Part shown: in pieces, positions 52,542-61,063 of the stretch | Layout of the letters: every line of letters starts with the position of its first letter | How positions within the stretch are numbered: the stretch's first letter is position 1 | Origin: Anthropogastromicrobium sp052273485 | GTDB taxonomy: Bacteria; Bacillota; Clostridia; Lachnospirales; Lachnospiraceae | Assembly: GCA_052273485.1 (NCBI GenBank) | Contig: DAVZID010000011.1 | Span: 1-64,000 of the forward strand | Direction of reading: 5' to 3' | DNA length: 64,000 nt | Program-made: the position numbers and the translations under genes | Notes under the pieces: generated by a model | The model's input: only the letters and a program-made list of their open reading frames with translations | The model's database searches: none | Told to the model about the DNA's origin: nothing

Positions 52542-54644
52542 CTACTTCGATAAGTATTTTTTTCTTATAGCAAGAAAACTGCCTCCTACTGCCGCCAGCA
52601 TTCCAATCCAGTACACACCATACAACATGACCTGTCCGTTTTGGAAAGTAAGCTGCGGCAAAAGGCCGCCGACAACGCTCACACCAGACAGATTTACCTT
52701 CCAAAGATATAAAATACATGGTCCCAAAAACAGTAAGAAACAGATTACGCTTCCAAGTGCCTGTTTCTTTACTGCACTGGTAACAGCTGCTGTGATTATG
52801 CTGCAAATCACTGCTGTCAGATAGCGAAGCACAAACATCACAACAAATGCCTGACGAATGGACAACGGCACAGGCGACTTTTGATAGCCTGGCACTCCAT
52901 TTAAGACAAGGGACGCATCCACCTCTGACAAATCGCGCCAGATTGCTGCATAATACGGCACATACAAAATTGCATACAGCACCGTTGCGCACAAAATTGT
53001 CTGCAATAATTTTCTTCTTTGTAATGGCTGCCGTCCCTTTTGCGTGGATTGTAACAGCGCCATCATGCCATTTCGTTCCTCGATTCCAAACAGACCCGAT
53101 ACGCCCAGAATCAATGCTGAAAGCAGCACACAGGCAAGAAACATTTGATTATTCTCATCCTTAAACAGATAGGACAGCTTATATTGATCGACAAATCCTG
53201 CATTTTCAAATCCATTCTCTTTCGCATTCTTAATCACCTGTTCCTGTGCCAAAATTTTATAAAACCCTCTTGACCGCATTTCAATCAACTGCTGGCGTTT
53301 CTCCATCCAGTCTGTGTATGTCTCCGAAGAAATTTCTCTGTTTTGAAATTGCTCCTGAATTTCAAATGCCTCTTGATCGGTCATCTGCATAATTTGTGTT
53401 TCCTGCTCCAGCCATGCCCTTGTTTCTTCGGTATACGTGCCTTGCAGCTGCTCAATATAATACCGATATGCCTGTATTTCTGTCGTTCCTGTATGGGATG
53501 GAATTCCCTCTGCCATGCGCATCGAAACAACTGCGGCCACAATCAAAAATACCCCCATGCCACCAAGCACATAAAACTTGTAGCCCTCATGTGCAAAAAT
53601 GCTCACATGCTTTCCGCTCAATGAACAGACTGCAATTCGTCTGCCTGACGCTATGCCATATACACGCTTTCCCTCACGCTCATGACAATAAATCAAAATC
53701 GAAAGCACGGTACACAAAAGAATCGTTGCAATACATAGAACCATCTTTGCAAACTCTGCCCAAATTGGATAGGAAAACAAATTTAAATTCCAATAAACCG
53801 TAAACGGCTGTGATGCATCCAATATTGAAAACAAATTCACATAGCGAAACCAATTCCATTTTGAAAGGCTATTTACAGTGGTATACAATACATATTCGAT
53901 CAGCATCACCAAAAAATAGCTACAGACAGCAGGCACAAATCGTTTCCATGTTATCATAAAAAATACAATCAGGCTACCGAATACCAAACAAGCTGTCACT
54001 TTAATTTCCAAAAACAGCCATATATATGTCCCGATTGAAACTGGAAGCACACAATTTCGATACTCGGAGAGTGACTGCAATGCCACATCTAAATTTCCAA
54101 TCCCATACAAGGAAAAAGCGAACAAAAACTGTACCGCATAAAGCAAAAAAGAAAGGATTGCAAGCATGAGAAAATACGCCGCAAGCTTCGCACTGATAAA
54201 TGCCACGCCTCCTCTTTTTGCCGTCTGAAGAATCGGATAGATTCCATTCTCGCGCTCCCTGCAAAAGATCTGCCAACCAATCAGGATCACCAAAAACAAG
54301 ATCATCATATCAACCATCACTGTATTAGTTCCCATATAGATGGCTGCACTGTAATCATATTCTAGTGTGAGATCACCCAGCTTTTTATAGGCCTCTGCCG
54401 TCTGTATGATGTTGCGGCTGCTATATCCGCTAATATCTGAAAAAAGTGCCAGATCTTCTAATTCATCGGCTTTTTGCTGAATGCTCTCTCGAAACTGCGG
54501 ATACGATTCCTGATAGGTTAATCTCGACACAATATTATTATAAAATTTATGCATTGTCAGATGACTCATTTCTTCTGGTACTTCTTCTGACTGATGCAAA
54601 CGTGCTTCCATATCCACATCTGGATAGAGTTCCTGAAACTCCAT
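52542..54644 (-). CDS. ABC transporter permease, 3' portion after an in-frame UGA
   Basis: The 700-residue frame is a multi-pass ABC-2-like permease lacking its first membrane helix. Membrane segments are visible around residues 104-125, 150-175, 215-235, 255-275, 330-350 and in the C-terminal third, with two large extracellular regions. The methionine used here is an internal codon. In the same frame, 54 bases upstream, a TGA (54699-54701) interrupts the gene; the upstream piece encodes the missing first helix. It is downstream of the ABC ATPase and convergent with M56. The two parts together are probably one 798-codon gene broken by a nonsense mutation. Confidence 0.75.
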   Translation of the reverse strand: MEFQELYPDVDMEARLHQSEEVPEEMSHLTMHKFYNNIVSRLTYQESYPQFRESIQQKADELEDLALFSDISGYSSRNIIQTAEAYKKLGDLTLEYDYSAAIYMGTNTVMVDMMILFLVILIGWQIFCRERENGIYPILQTAKRGGVAFISAKLAAYFLMLAILSFLLYAVQFLFAFSLYGIGNLDVALQSLSEYRNCVLPVSIGTYIWLFLEIKVTACLVFGSLIVFFMITWKRFVPAVCSYFLVMLIEYVLYTTVNSLSKWNWFRYVNLFSILDASQPFTVYWNLNLFSYPIWAEFAKMVLCIATILLCTVLSILIYCHEREGKRVYGIASGRRIAVCSLSGKHVSIFAHEGYKFYVLGGMGVFLIVAAVVSMRMAEGIPSHTGTTEIQAYRYYIEQLQGTYTEETRAWLEQETQIMQMTDQEAFEIQEQFQNREISSETYTDWMEKRQQLIEMRSRGFYKILAQEQVIKNAKENGFENAGFVDQYKLSYLFKDENNQMFLACVLLSALILGVSGLFGIEERNGMMALLQSTQKGRQPLQRRKLLQTILCATVLYAILYVPYYAAIWRDLSEVDASLVLNGVPGYQKSPVPLSIRQAFVVMFVLRYLTAVICSIITAAVTSAVKKQALGSVICFLLFLGPCILYLWKVNLSGVSVVGGLLPQLTFQNGQVMLYGVYWIGMLAAVGGSFLAIRKKYLSK

Positions 54645-54698
54645 CAGTGATGACTCAATATCTTGTCCATTCTCTTCTGCCGCTAAAAGGCCATGATA

Positions 54699-54938
54699 TC
54701 AGCCTTCAATCTCAAAATATTGTTTTAACTTGTCACGGTCTGTTCCCTTTGTTTTTTCTAGTTCTTCGCTCCAAAAGGAGCCGCGCAGCCCGCTGTACTG
54801 ATCGTATTGTCCGCCTGAGCGTGTCTCACTCCACTGGTAAGCAATGCTGATGCCCAAACACAAAATTATAATTGCCAGCAATGCTTTCGATGCGACGGTC
54901 TTTCTTAACTCATATAAGAAAAGTTCCAAAAGTCCCAT
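54699..54938 (-). pseudogene. 5' portion of the interrupted ABC permease gene
   Basis: 79 codons with a basic start and the first membrane helix (ALLAIIILCLGISIAY), then FEIEG and a TGA stop. Eighteen sense codons in the same frame link it to the 700-residue downstream frame. Replacing TGA by a TGG (Trp) codon would restore one gene of 798 codons. No stem-loop of a bacterial SECIS type is apparent after the UGA, so selenocysteine is unlikely. Confidence 0.7.
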
Positions 54939-54955
54939 TTTTCTTTCCCCACTCT

Positions 54956-55831
54956 CTATCCAATATCTGCTTCCATCCGATACAAATATACATCTTCCAT
55001 ATTTGCCGCAGCCTTTTTTCGTTCAGCCGGGAACTGCTCCCCATTTCCTACTGCACGAACAAGCATCCCGGCATCGGTCATCATAATGTTGCTGACCAGA
55101 TATTTTTTCTGCACACCTGCCATCTCCTCCGGCTGAATCAAAAATTCCCATACCAGTCCGTCCATTTCTCGGATCAATTCCATCGGCGATGCTTTTTTGA
55201 GAATGCGTCCTTGTTTCAATAAAATGATTTCTTTCGCAATACACTCCACGTCCGTAACTACATGTGTTGCTAGTAGAACGATCTTATCTGCTGCAATCTC
55301 ACTGATAAAATTGCGGATGCGAATGCGCTCTTTCGGGTCCAGACCCGCCGTTGGCTCATCTAACACAAGTACATCTGGCTCATTTAATAATGCCTGCGCA
55401 ATTAAAAGGCGCTGCTTCATTCCACCGGAATAGCCTCCGATACGTCGATCTGCGGCATCCTTTAAATTCACCAACTCTAGCAGTTCATTTACACGCGTTT
55501 TGGCTTCTCGATGTGACAATCCCTTTAACGCTGCCATGTACCATAAAAAACGTGTCCCGGTAAAGGAACTGTATAGCCCTTGCTGCTGTGGCATATAGCC
55601 AAGCCTTGCACGATACGCATTGCTGTTTTTCCAGATCACATTTCCATCGAGCGACACTTCACCCGCTGTTGGCCTCAGATTATCAGTAATGATGTTCATC
55701 AGCGTTGATTTCCCTGCGCCGTTTGGTCCTAAGAGACCATACACACCAGGGGTAAGACTTGTGGAAATTTCTGATAATGCTTTTTTTCCATTTTTATAGG
55801 TGTGCGATACATTTTTAATTTCCAGCTCCAT
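54956..55831 (-). CDS. ABC transporter ATP-binding protein
   Basis: 291-residue ATPase of the drug/bacitracin-export class: Walker A GPNGAGKST near residue 35, Q-loop MPQQQGLYSSF, signature YSGGMKQRLLIAQALL near 138, Walker B VLVLDEPTAGLD near 158, and a C-terminal extension of about 70 residues. It partners the interrupted permease that follows after 17 bases. Whether an intact transporter is made depends on the permease UGA. Confidence 0.92.
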   Translation of the reverse strand: MELEIKNVSHTYKNGKKALSEISTSLTPGVYGLLGPNGAGKSTLMNIITDNLRPTAGEVSLDGNVIWKNSNAYRARLGYMPQQQGLYSSFTGTRFLWYMAALKGLSHREAKTRVNELLELVNLKDAADRRIGGYSGGMKQRLLIAQALLNEPDVLVLDEPTAGLDPKERIRIRNFISEIAADKIVLLATHVVTDVECIAKEIILLKQGRILKKASPMELIREMDGLVWEFLIQPEEMAGVQKKYLVSNIMMTDAGMLVRAVGNGEQFPAERKKAAANMEDVYLYRMEADIG

Positions 55832-55932
55832 CGGTGTCCTCCTTTTTTGTTAGCTCATTGGGTTCATTAATCTTATTGGGCTTATTTGGTTCACTATTAA
55901 AATCAGCCTCATTATTAAATATTATATACTGT

Positions 55933-55961
55933 ATTTTAAATAAAATATCGTTTTTTGTCAA
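55933..55961 (-). promoter_or_regulatory. Promoter of the ABC ATPase-permease pair
   Basis: Minus-strand TTGACA (55956-55961), 17-base spacer and TAAAAT (55933-55938). It shares TTGACAAAAAAC and the A/T-rich spacer with the propeller gene promoter at 51088-51116. Confidence 0.6.
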
Positions 55962-56063
55962 CGAAAAAAGGAACTCTGCCACCGCAAAATTCCCCTCGCT
56001 CTAACTATCTCTAACGATTATTCGTAAAATAAAAATAACACCACATTCTTTATATATATAAGA

Positions 56064-56507
56064 TCAATCTAACAATTTTCCCTCTCTATATGACCACTCA
56101 AGATAGTTTGGATTTTGGTAATATAAATCGGTATTAAAATTCGATATCTCATCACTGATAAAAGAAGAAAATATTTTCATCAACTCTGAAACTTCATCTC
56201 CCGGCTTCGCACAGTCCTCTATCATAATACTATATAATTTACCAATATCAAGAAAACTCGGGATTGAATACTTGCAAGCCGATATTGTATCAAAATCCCC
56301 CTGCTTTATTTTATAATAATCAACTACTTCATCGCTAACCTGTTCAAAACTAAGGCAGTGATCTACCTCTGCATCATACAAAAGCTTTTTTATACCATCT
56401 TCACCAATTTGATTCACAATATCTCCGCGATGATTTTTTGTTTCTCTTGCAATATATTCAATTAGTGCGCATACGTAAAAATAATCATTTTTTTCCTTCT
56501 CTGTCAT
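56064..56507 (-). CDS. DUF3791-like protein, putative antitoxin
   Basis: A 147-residue protein. The first roughly 75 residues resemble DUF3791 (TEKEKNDYFYVCALIEYIAR, LSFEQVSDEVVDYYKIKQGDF), with a second helical C-terminal region (SFLDIGKLYSIMIEDC). GAGGTAG precedes the start. It overlaps the DUF3990 gene by 23 bases, which indicates translational coupling and a shared job. DUF3990/DUF3791 pairs recur in gut Clostridia. Antitoxin role is inferred from context only. Confidence 0.65.
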   Translation of the reverse strand: MTEKEKNDYFYVCALIEYIARETKNHRGDIVNQIGEDGIKKLLYDAEVDHCLSFEQVSDEVVDYYKIKQGDFDTISACKYSIPSFLDIGKLYSIMIEDCAKPGDEVSELMKIFSSFISDEISNFNTDLYYQNPNYLEWSYREGKLLD

Positions 56508-56958
56508 AAACTACCTCACTCTTTACAAACGTCAAACAATCAAGTGCCGACAATGTATGGAAACTTATTTGATGTGTCGGATATTTAAATTCTGCCAACA
56601 CCCAAAACTGCTTTCTGTTTATTCGCCCTGCTAGAAAATCATTTACGTAATTCCATACTGTATCATTTGCCATAGGTCCCTCTACAATATCATAGGAATG
56701 TGTTTTTCCACTTCTACACTCTGCAATAAAGTCTAACCACGCATCGGATATTTCTGGAAATCTTAATATATTTAATTTTTCATTCGGCTTATATTCATAG
56801 TAATTGATTATCGGATCACCAATTCCGCGATTTGCCCATCTTACTGCCTGTTTAAAATTATTGGTACAATAAAATCCCCAGGAAAAATCTTTTGTATACC
56901 TTGCCTTTCTTACTTCTGGGTACTGAACAATCTCTTTACTCGCATGATATAGTTCCAT
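56485..56958 (-). CDS. DUF3990 protein, putative ADP-ribosyltransferase-like toxin
   Basis: A 157-residue protein with DUF3990 features: LYHASKEIV near residue 3, YTKDFSWGFYCTNNFKQAVRWANR near 22-46, YDIVEGPMANDTVWNYV near 88, and a C-terminal HQISFHT..ALDCLTF. DUF3990 is placed in the ADP-ribosyltransferase fold clan in Pfam, as I recall. AGGAGGTGA precedes the start. Overlapped by the DUF3791-like gene. Toxin activity has not been shown here. Confidence 0.7.
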   Translation of the reverse strand: MELYHASKEIVQYPEVRKARYTKDFSWGFYCTNNFKQAVRWANRGIGDPIINYYEYKPNEKLNILRFPEISDAWLDFIAECRSGKTHSYDIVEGPMANDTVWNYVNDFLAGRINRKQFWVLAEFKYPTHQISFHTLSALDCLTFVKSEVVYDREGKK

Positions 56959-57131
56959 TCTTCACCTCCTATTAAATGACCATCTTTTTCTGCTCACTTA
57001 TTATAATAGTAATGAAAAAAGTGTCTGTCAAGTTTTTGCTCTTCCACATTTTTGGTTGTTTTCTTTCGTCTCTTGTGGTATACCTATTATGAGAAAAAGA
57101 CTGACTTTGAGAAAGGCTTACTATTATACAT

Positions 57132-58040
57132 ATGAACATCCAAAATATTGATTTATTTGAAATGCACGAACCTTTAACAGGTTCTTTTCCTTTTGCTGCC
57201 CTGACGGCTGTTCTGCCTGATGACATTTCTTCTGTATCTATTCACTGGCAGGACACGATGGAAATTCTTCTAATCCGTGAAGGAACTGGACGAGTATCAA
57301 TTGACCTTGAAAAATTTTCAGTAAAGAAGGGCGATATCTGTCTGATCTTACCAGGTCAGCTGCATTCCATTGACGCAGATTCAAACTCCTCACTGAAGAT
57401 TAGCATGATCCAATTTCCGCTGTCTCTTCTTTCTGGAAGTACAGATAATGACGATGCATTTGCATTTTTAAAGCCGCTCTCAGAGGGTGAACAAGTCATT
57501 CCATGGCTTATCACGCCTGAAGACGGCTGGTACAATGAGTTTCGTCAATATTTTGAGGAAATGTTTCAGCTGCAGACGTTTTATTCAGCAGCTTACCCGC
57601 TTGGCATAAAGAGCTGTCTCTTTCGCCTGTTTTATCTGCTATTTTACAATGAGCCGTCTGTAAAGCCAAAGAGCCGCCCACAAAAATCAGTAGTAAAGAC
57701 AAAGCAAATCATTAGCTATATCACAGATCATTACAGTGAACCGCTGTCTACTGAGCAGATGGCAAAAGTATGTGAATTTAGTGAATCTCACTTTATTAAG
57801 TTCTTTAAGTCCACGATTGGCATAACATTCACAGAATGCTTAAACAGCTATCGTCTTTCTCAAGCTTCAAGACTGCTGCTTGCAGACGTTTATGAACCAA
57901 TCATGGATATTGCAAGAAGATGCGGTTTTAACAGCATTCCTCACTTTAACCGCGTCTTTAAGAAAAAATATGGAATTACGCCAAGTGCGCTTCGCGGCAC
58001 AAAATCTTCTCCAGAGACGGCAGATCCATCGCTCTCATAA
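57132..58040 (+). CDS. AraC family transcriptional regulator
   Basis: A 302-residue regulator with an N-terminal cupin domain (VSIHWQDTMEILLIREGTGR, GDICLILPGQLHSID near residue 75) and C-terminal double helix-turn-helix (LSTEQMAKVCEFSESHFIKFFKS and DIARRCGFNSIPHFNRVFKKKYG). The C-terminal 65 bases overlap the convergent S51-HAD gene. No ribosome binding site lies close to the ATG. Ligand unknown. Confidence 0.88.
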   Translation: MNIQNIDLFEMHEPLTGSFPFAALTAVLPDDISSVSIHWQDTMEILLIREGTGRVSIDLEKFSVKKGDICLILPGQLHSIDADSNSSLKISMIQFPLSLLSGSTDNDDAFAFLKPLSEGEQVIPWLITPEDGWYNEFRQYFEEMFQLQTFYSAAYPLGIKSCLFRLFYLLFYNEPSVKPKSRPQKSVVKTKQIISYITDHYSEPLSTEQMAKVCEFSESHFIKFFKSTIGITFTECLNSYRLSQASRLLLADVYEPIMDIARRCGFNSIPHFNRVFKKKYGITPSALRGTKSSPETADPSLS

Positions 58041-59373
58041 CGATATCACAATCCGCCGTCTCTCCTTCTGGAGATAGATTGGAATGAATATAGCAAGCGC
58101 CCATACCGAGTGCTTTAGCGGTACGAATATCATCGTGCTCACTGTTTCCAATCATCATCGTCTTCGATGGTTCTAGTCCCTCTGATTCAAGCAAATTTTT
58201 GAAATAGGCTTGATCTGGCTTTTTACAATGATAATCGGAAGACAAGCATACCTTATCGAAATATTCATAAATACCAAGGTAACGCAGCTCGCTTTCCGTA
58301 AAGACCTGCTGTGCATTGCTGAGTACATAGAGCTTTTTGCCCTTTTTCTTTAGGTGGGCAAGAAGCTCTTTTGCCCCATAGTACAGGCGAACATATCGCA
58401 GGGAAAAGCTACGAAATACCTGAGCGGCATCGACAGCCTCCTGTATCGAAACACGTACTCCTTTTTCCTCATACAACCGCATAAATACACGCTCGATTTG
58501 TGGCTCTGGAAGCCGATCCGGATACTCAATAAGCAACTGTTCTTCCTCTTCATGAACCAGTGCCTCATAACGCCAACGAAGCTCCCAAGAGCCGTATCTT
58601 GCACCCTTATACGCATAATATTTCGCCATAAATTCCCACAGCTTATCATCCCCCTCATCGGTATGAATGTCAATCAGGGTACCATACAAATCAAAGAAAT
58701 AGTTTTCATAATCTGGCAAACTCGGTGATACAATCGGCGTGTAGCATTCATTTTTTATGTAGCGTCCCTTCTTTCCTGCATGCGCAATGCAAATGCCCTC
58801 ACCGTCGTTAATTGTACAGATACTTCGCCCAGTCTCCTCTTCATAGCTTGTTAAAATCTCATTTGTCTGCTCATACACCGTCAAATACGCAAGATAATGT
58901 GGCATAATGTTTAACGGCACAATCCCAAATCCACTGCAATCGACATTTTCTCCAGCTTCTGCAATGCTTTCTGGTTCAATTGGGCATGCAAACTCCATCG
59001 TATCACCAAGCACCATACTGCCAGCACTGATGCCAACAAGCACATGACGATTGGCAAGCTCTGTTAAAATTTCCAGGCTATTCTTCCATTTTTTCAAATG
59101 CTTACGCAAATAGTACGGATTTCCCCCCATCAAAATGACAACATCATATGCTAGCAGAAAGGTCGCATCCTGAAATTCCACATCCACACACTCCGGCTCC
59201 AATCCAAATTTTCGCATCAGAGCACTTAAAACAGGCACGTTGTCATCCTTTTCTTTGTACCGGCACGAGGCGGTTGTCACAAGCGCCGCTCTTTTTGAGA
59301 TCGGCACCAGTACCTTTCTGATTTCTTCCTCCAACTGTGGGGAGGTTATGCCGTCTGATGTCAGTAATATCAT
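57976..59373 (-). CDS. Peptidase S51-like and HAD-like fusion protein
   Basis: A 465-residue two-domain protein. Residues about 1-220 are peptidase S51 (dipeptidase E-like): ILMGGNPYYLRKHL near 90 and the nucleophile motif GISAGSMVLGD near 120. Residues about 225-450 are a YjjG-like HAD hydrolase: FDLYGTLID near 224 with the catalytic first Asp, YVLSNAQQ near 355, KKPDQAYF near 390 and GNSEHDDI near 410. The start at 59373 has GAGGA upstream. The last 65 bases are covered by the convergent AraC gene. The combined role is not known to me. Confidence 0.85.
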   Translation of the reverse strand: MILLTSDGITSPQLEEEIRKVLVPISKRAALVTTASCRYKEKDDNVPVLSALMRKFGLEPECVDVEFQDATFLLAYDVVILMGGNPYYLRKHLKKWKNSLEILTELANRHVLVGISAGSMVLGDTMEFACPIEPESIAEAGENVDCSGFGIVPLNIMPHYLAYLTVYEQTNEILTSYEEETGRSICTINDGEGICIAHAGKKGRYIKNECYTPIVSPSLPDYENYFFDLYGTLIDIHTDEGDDKLWEFMAKYYAYKGARYGSWELRWRYEALVHEEEEQLLIEYPDRLPEPQIERVFMRLYEEKGVRVSIQEAVDAAQVFRSFSLRYVRLYYGAKELLAHLKKKGKKLYVLSNAQQVFTESELRYLGIYEYFDKVCLSSDYHCKKPDQAYFKNLLESEGLEPSKTMMIGNSEHDDIRTAKALGMGACYIHSNLSPEGETADCDIVMRAMDLPSLEKILCREAHLA

Positions 59374-59523
59374 TTTTTCCTCATTTCCGCACAAAATTGT
59401 GCTAATTTTCTAGACTAAGTATACCCTTTTCCACTTCAATTTGCAAGTGAAAACCAGTCACCTCAAGGCTTTGACATAAACAATCGTCGAAGCGCGCTTC
59501 CTGACCTTCCGGGTTGCATATCC

Positions 59524-59556
59524 AAAAAGGCGCGCACCCTTCGGTACACGCCTTTT
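59524..59556 (-). terminator. Terminator after the alcohol dehydrogenase gene
   Basis: Minus-strand AAAAGGCGTGTACC pairs with GGTGCGCGCCTTTT around GAAG, 14 pairs with two G-U, followed by TTTTT. Beyond it, up to 59373, the sequence has only a GAAGCGCGCTTC palindrome and no gene. Confidence 0.9.
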
Positions 59557-59591
59557 AAAATACTATGTAAATAAACACCTACCAAAACGAT

Positions 59592-60782
59592 TTAGAAGTC
59601 AACTTCCTCATCATAGTAGCAGCACTTTAACAGCTTTGCCATCTGCTCTGGGTTGATGCTTCTTGGATTGGAACCGGTACAAGCATCGCCTACAGCAAGC
59701 TCAGCAACCTTCGGCAGCTTCTCCATGAATTCCTTCTCATCAATGATTCCGCCCTCATAGTCCTTGATACAGGTCGGGATATTTAACTGTGCATTCATAC
59801 CCTTGATATGAGCGATCAGTGCATCAACAAGCTCAGCATCGGTGCTTCCCTCCAGATGAAGGAATCTTGCGATGTTTGCATATCTCTTCTGTGCTTCCGG
59901 CTCAACTGCATTGAAACGGATAACCTTTGGCAGGTACATTGCGTTTGCACATCCGTGAACAATATGTCCGCCACTGTATGCAGCACCAGTCTTATGTGCC
60001 ATGGAGTGAACGATTCCTAGAAGTGCATTGGAGAATGCCATACCTGCTAAGCACTGAGCATCATGCATCTTTGCACGAGCTTCCATGTCGCCATTGTAAG
60101 ATGGGATCAGATATTGGCTGATCAGCTCGATTGCGTGAAGTGCTAACGGATCGGTGTACTCGCAGTGCAGAGTAGAAACGTATGCCTCGATTGCGTGAGT
60201 CATTGCATCCATACCGGTGTGAGCAGTCAGCTTCTTTGGCATGGTCTCTGCTAACTCAGGATCTACGATTGCAACATCTGGTGTGATGTTAAAGTCTGCT
60301 AACGGGTACTTGATACCCTTCTTGTAATCGGTAATAACGGAGAATGCGGTTACCTCGGTAGCAGTACCGGATGTAGACGGAATCGCACAGAACTTAGCCT
60401 TTGTACGAAGTGTCGGGAAGTTAAACGGAATGCACAGATCCTCAAATGTAACATCCGGATACTCGTAGAATGTCCACATAGCCTTTGCTGCATCAATCGG
60501 GGAACCTCCGCCGATCGATACAATCCAGTCTGGTCCAAACTCGGTCATTGCTGCTGCACCCTTCATGACAGTATCCACTGATGGATCCGGCTCTACGCCT
60601 TCAAACAGCTTAACCTCCATACCTGCTTCCTGTAAATAGGAAACAACCTTATCCAGAAAACCGAAACGCTTCATAGAACCACCGCCGACAACGACGAACG
60701 CCTTCTTTCCTTTCAGCGTCTTTAATGCTTCAAGTGCTCCCTTGCCATGATACAGATCTCTTGGTAATGTAAATCTTGCCAT
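59592..60782 (-). CDS. Iron-containing alcohol dehydrogenase
   Basis: 396-residue group III alcohol dehydrogenase reducing aldehydes with NAD(P)H, probably in ethanol or butanol-type fermentation or redox balance. Features: GGGSPIDAAKAMW near residue 93 (coenzyme site), FCAIPSTSGTATEVT near 135, and the iron site AHTGMDAMTHAIEAYVS with NALLGIVHSMAHKTGA and GCANAMYLP. The start at 60782 (MARFTLPRD) has AAAGGAAG upstream; a longer frame to 60881 lacks one. A Rex-like dyad sits over its transcription start. Confidence 0.93.
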   Translation of the reverse strand: MARFTLPRDLYHGKGALEALKTLKGKKAFVVVGGGSMKRFGFLDKVVSYLQEAGMEVKLFEGVEPDPSVDTVMKGAAAMTEFGPDWIVSIGGGSPIDAAKAMWTFYEYPDVTFEDLCIPFNFPTLRTKAKFCAIPSTSGTATEVTAFSVITDYKKGIKYPLADFNITPDVAIVDPELAETMPKKLTAHTGMDAMTHAIEAYVSTLHCEYTDPLALHAIELISQYLIPSYNGDMEARAKMHDAQCLAGMAFSNALLGIVHSMAHKTGAAYSGGHIVHGCANAMYLPKVIRFNAVEPEAQKRYANIARFLHLEGSTDAELVDALIAHIKGMNAQLNIPTCIKDYEGGIIDEKEFMEKLPKVAELAVGDACTGSNPRSINPEQMAKLLKCCYYDEEVDF

Positions 60783-60897
60783 GATAACTCTTCCTTTCCA
60801 TTCTGGTTCTGTATGATTCTGACCAGTTTTTAAATTATTTTTCCTGCCTATGTAGAATGCATTTTCAAAAGCTGCATTCAAAATTCATAGTTGCAAT

Positions 60898-60925
60898 ACT
60901 TTGTTTGTTAATTATCAAACAAAGT
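60898..60925 (-). promoter_or_regulatory. 28-bp dyad with Rex-like core at the alcohol dehydrogenase start site
   Basis: ACTTTGTTTG and CAAACAAAGT, perfect 10-bp arms with an 8-base spacer. Inside, TTGTTAA-TTAT-CAAACAA (60905-60922) matches the clostridial Rex site TTGTTAA-N4-TTAACAA at 12 of 14 arm positions. It lies directly downstream of the -10 (60927-60932), where a repressor would block initiation. Confidence 0.5.
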
Positions 60926-60926
60926 T

Positions 60927-60955
60927 ACTTTATCACAGTTATTCAAAATAATCAA
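60927..60955 (-). promoter_or_regulatory. Predicted promoter of the alcohol dehydrogenase gene
   Basis: Minus-strand TTGATT (60950-60955), 17-base spacer and TAAAGT (60927-60932). Confidence 0.5.
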
Positions 60956-60988
60956 GCCTTTTTTTGTAAATTTCACAAAAAGTTTTTT

Positions 60989-61033
60989 CAAAAAAATTTG
61001 CCCTCATCCGTTTTTTTTCACAGATGAGGGCAA
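60989..61033 (-). terminator. Terminator after gatB
   Basis: Minus-strand TTGCCCTCATC and GATGAGGGCAA, a perfect 11-bp stem with a 14-base A-rich loop, followed by ATTTTTTTG. It starts 30 bases after the gatB stop. Confidence 0.9.
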
Positions 61034-61063
61034 TTTGTCTCAGATTTAATTTTTTTTACGTTT

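Noticed and set aside
54699..54701. UGA as a selenocysteine codon in the permease
   Set aside because: No stem-loop resembling a bacterial SECIS was seen in the following 40 bases, and the transporter family has no selenoprotein precedent known to me. A nonsense mutation is simpler.
56959..57131. Promoter for the AraC gene at 57132
   Set aside because: TATTAT and TATACC are present upstream, but no -35 at a good distance, so no promoter feature is claimed.
9465..59500. Shared ACAATCGTCGA(A/G)GCGC segment at about 9465-9482 and 59480-59495
   Set aside because: A one-mismatch 15-base match is expected by chance between two places in a 64 kb window, and the surrounding sequence does not match. 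Not treated as a dispersed element.
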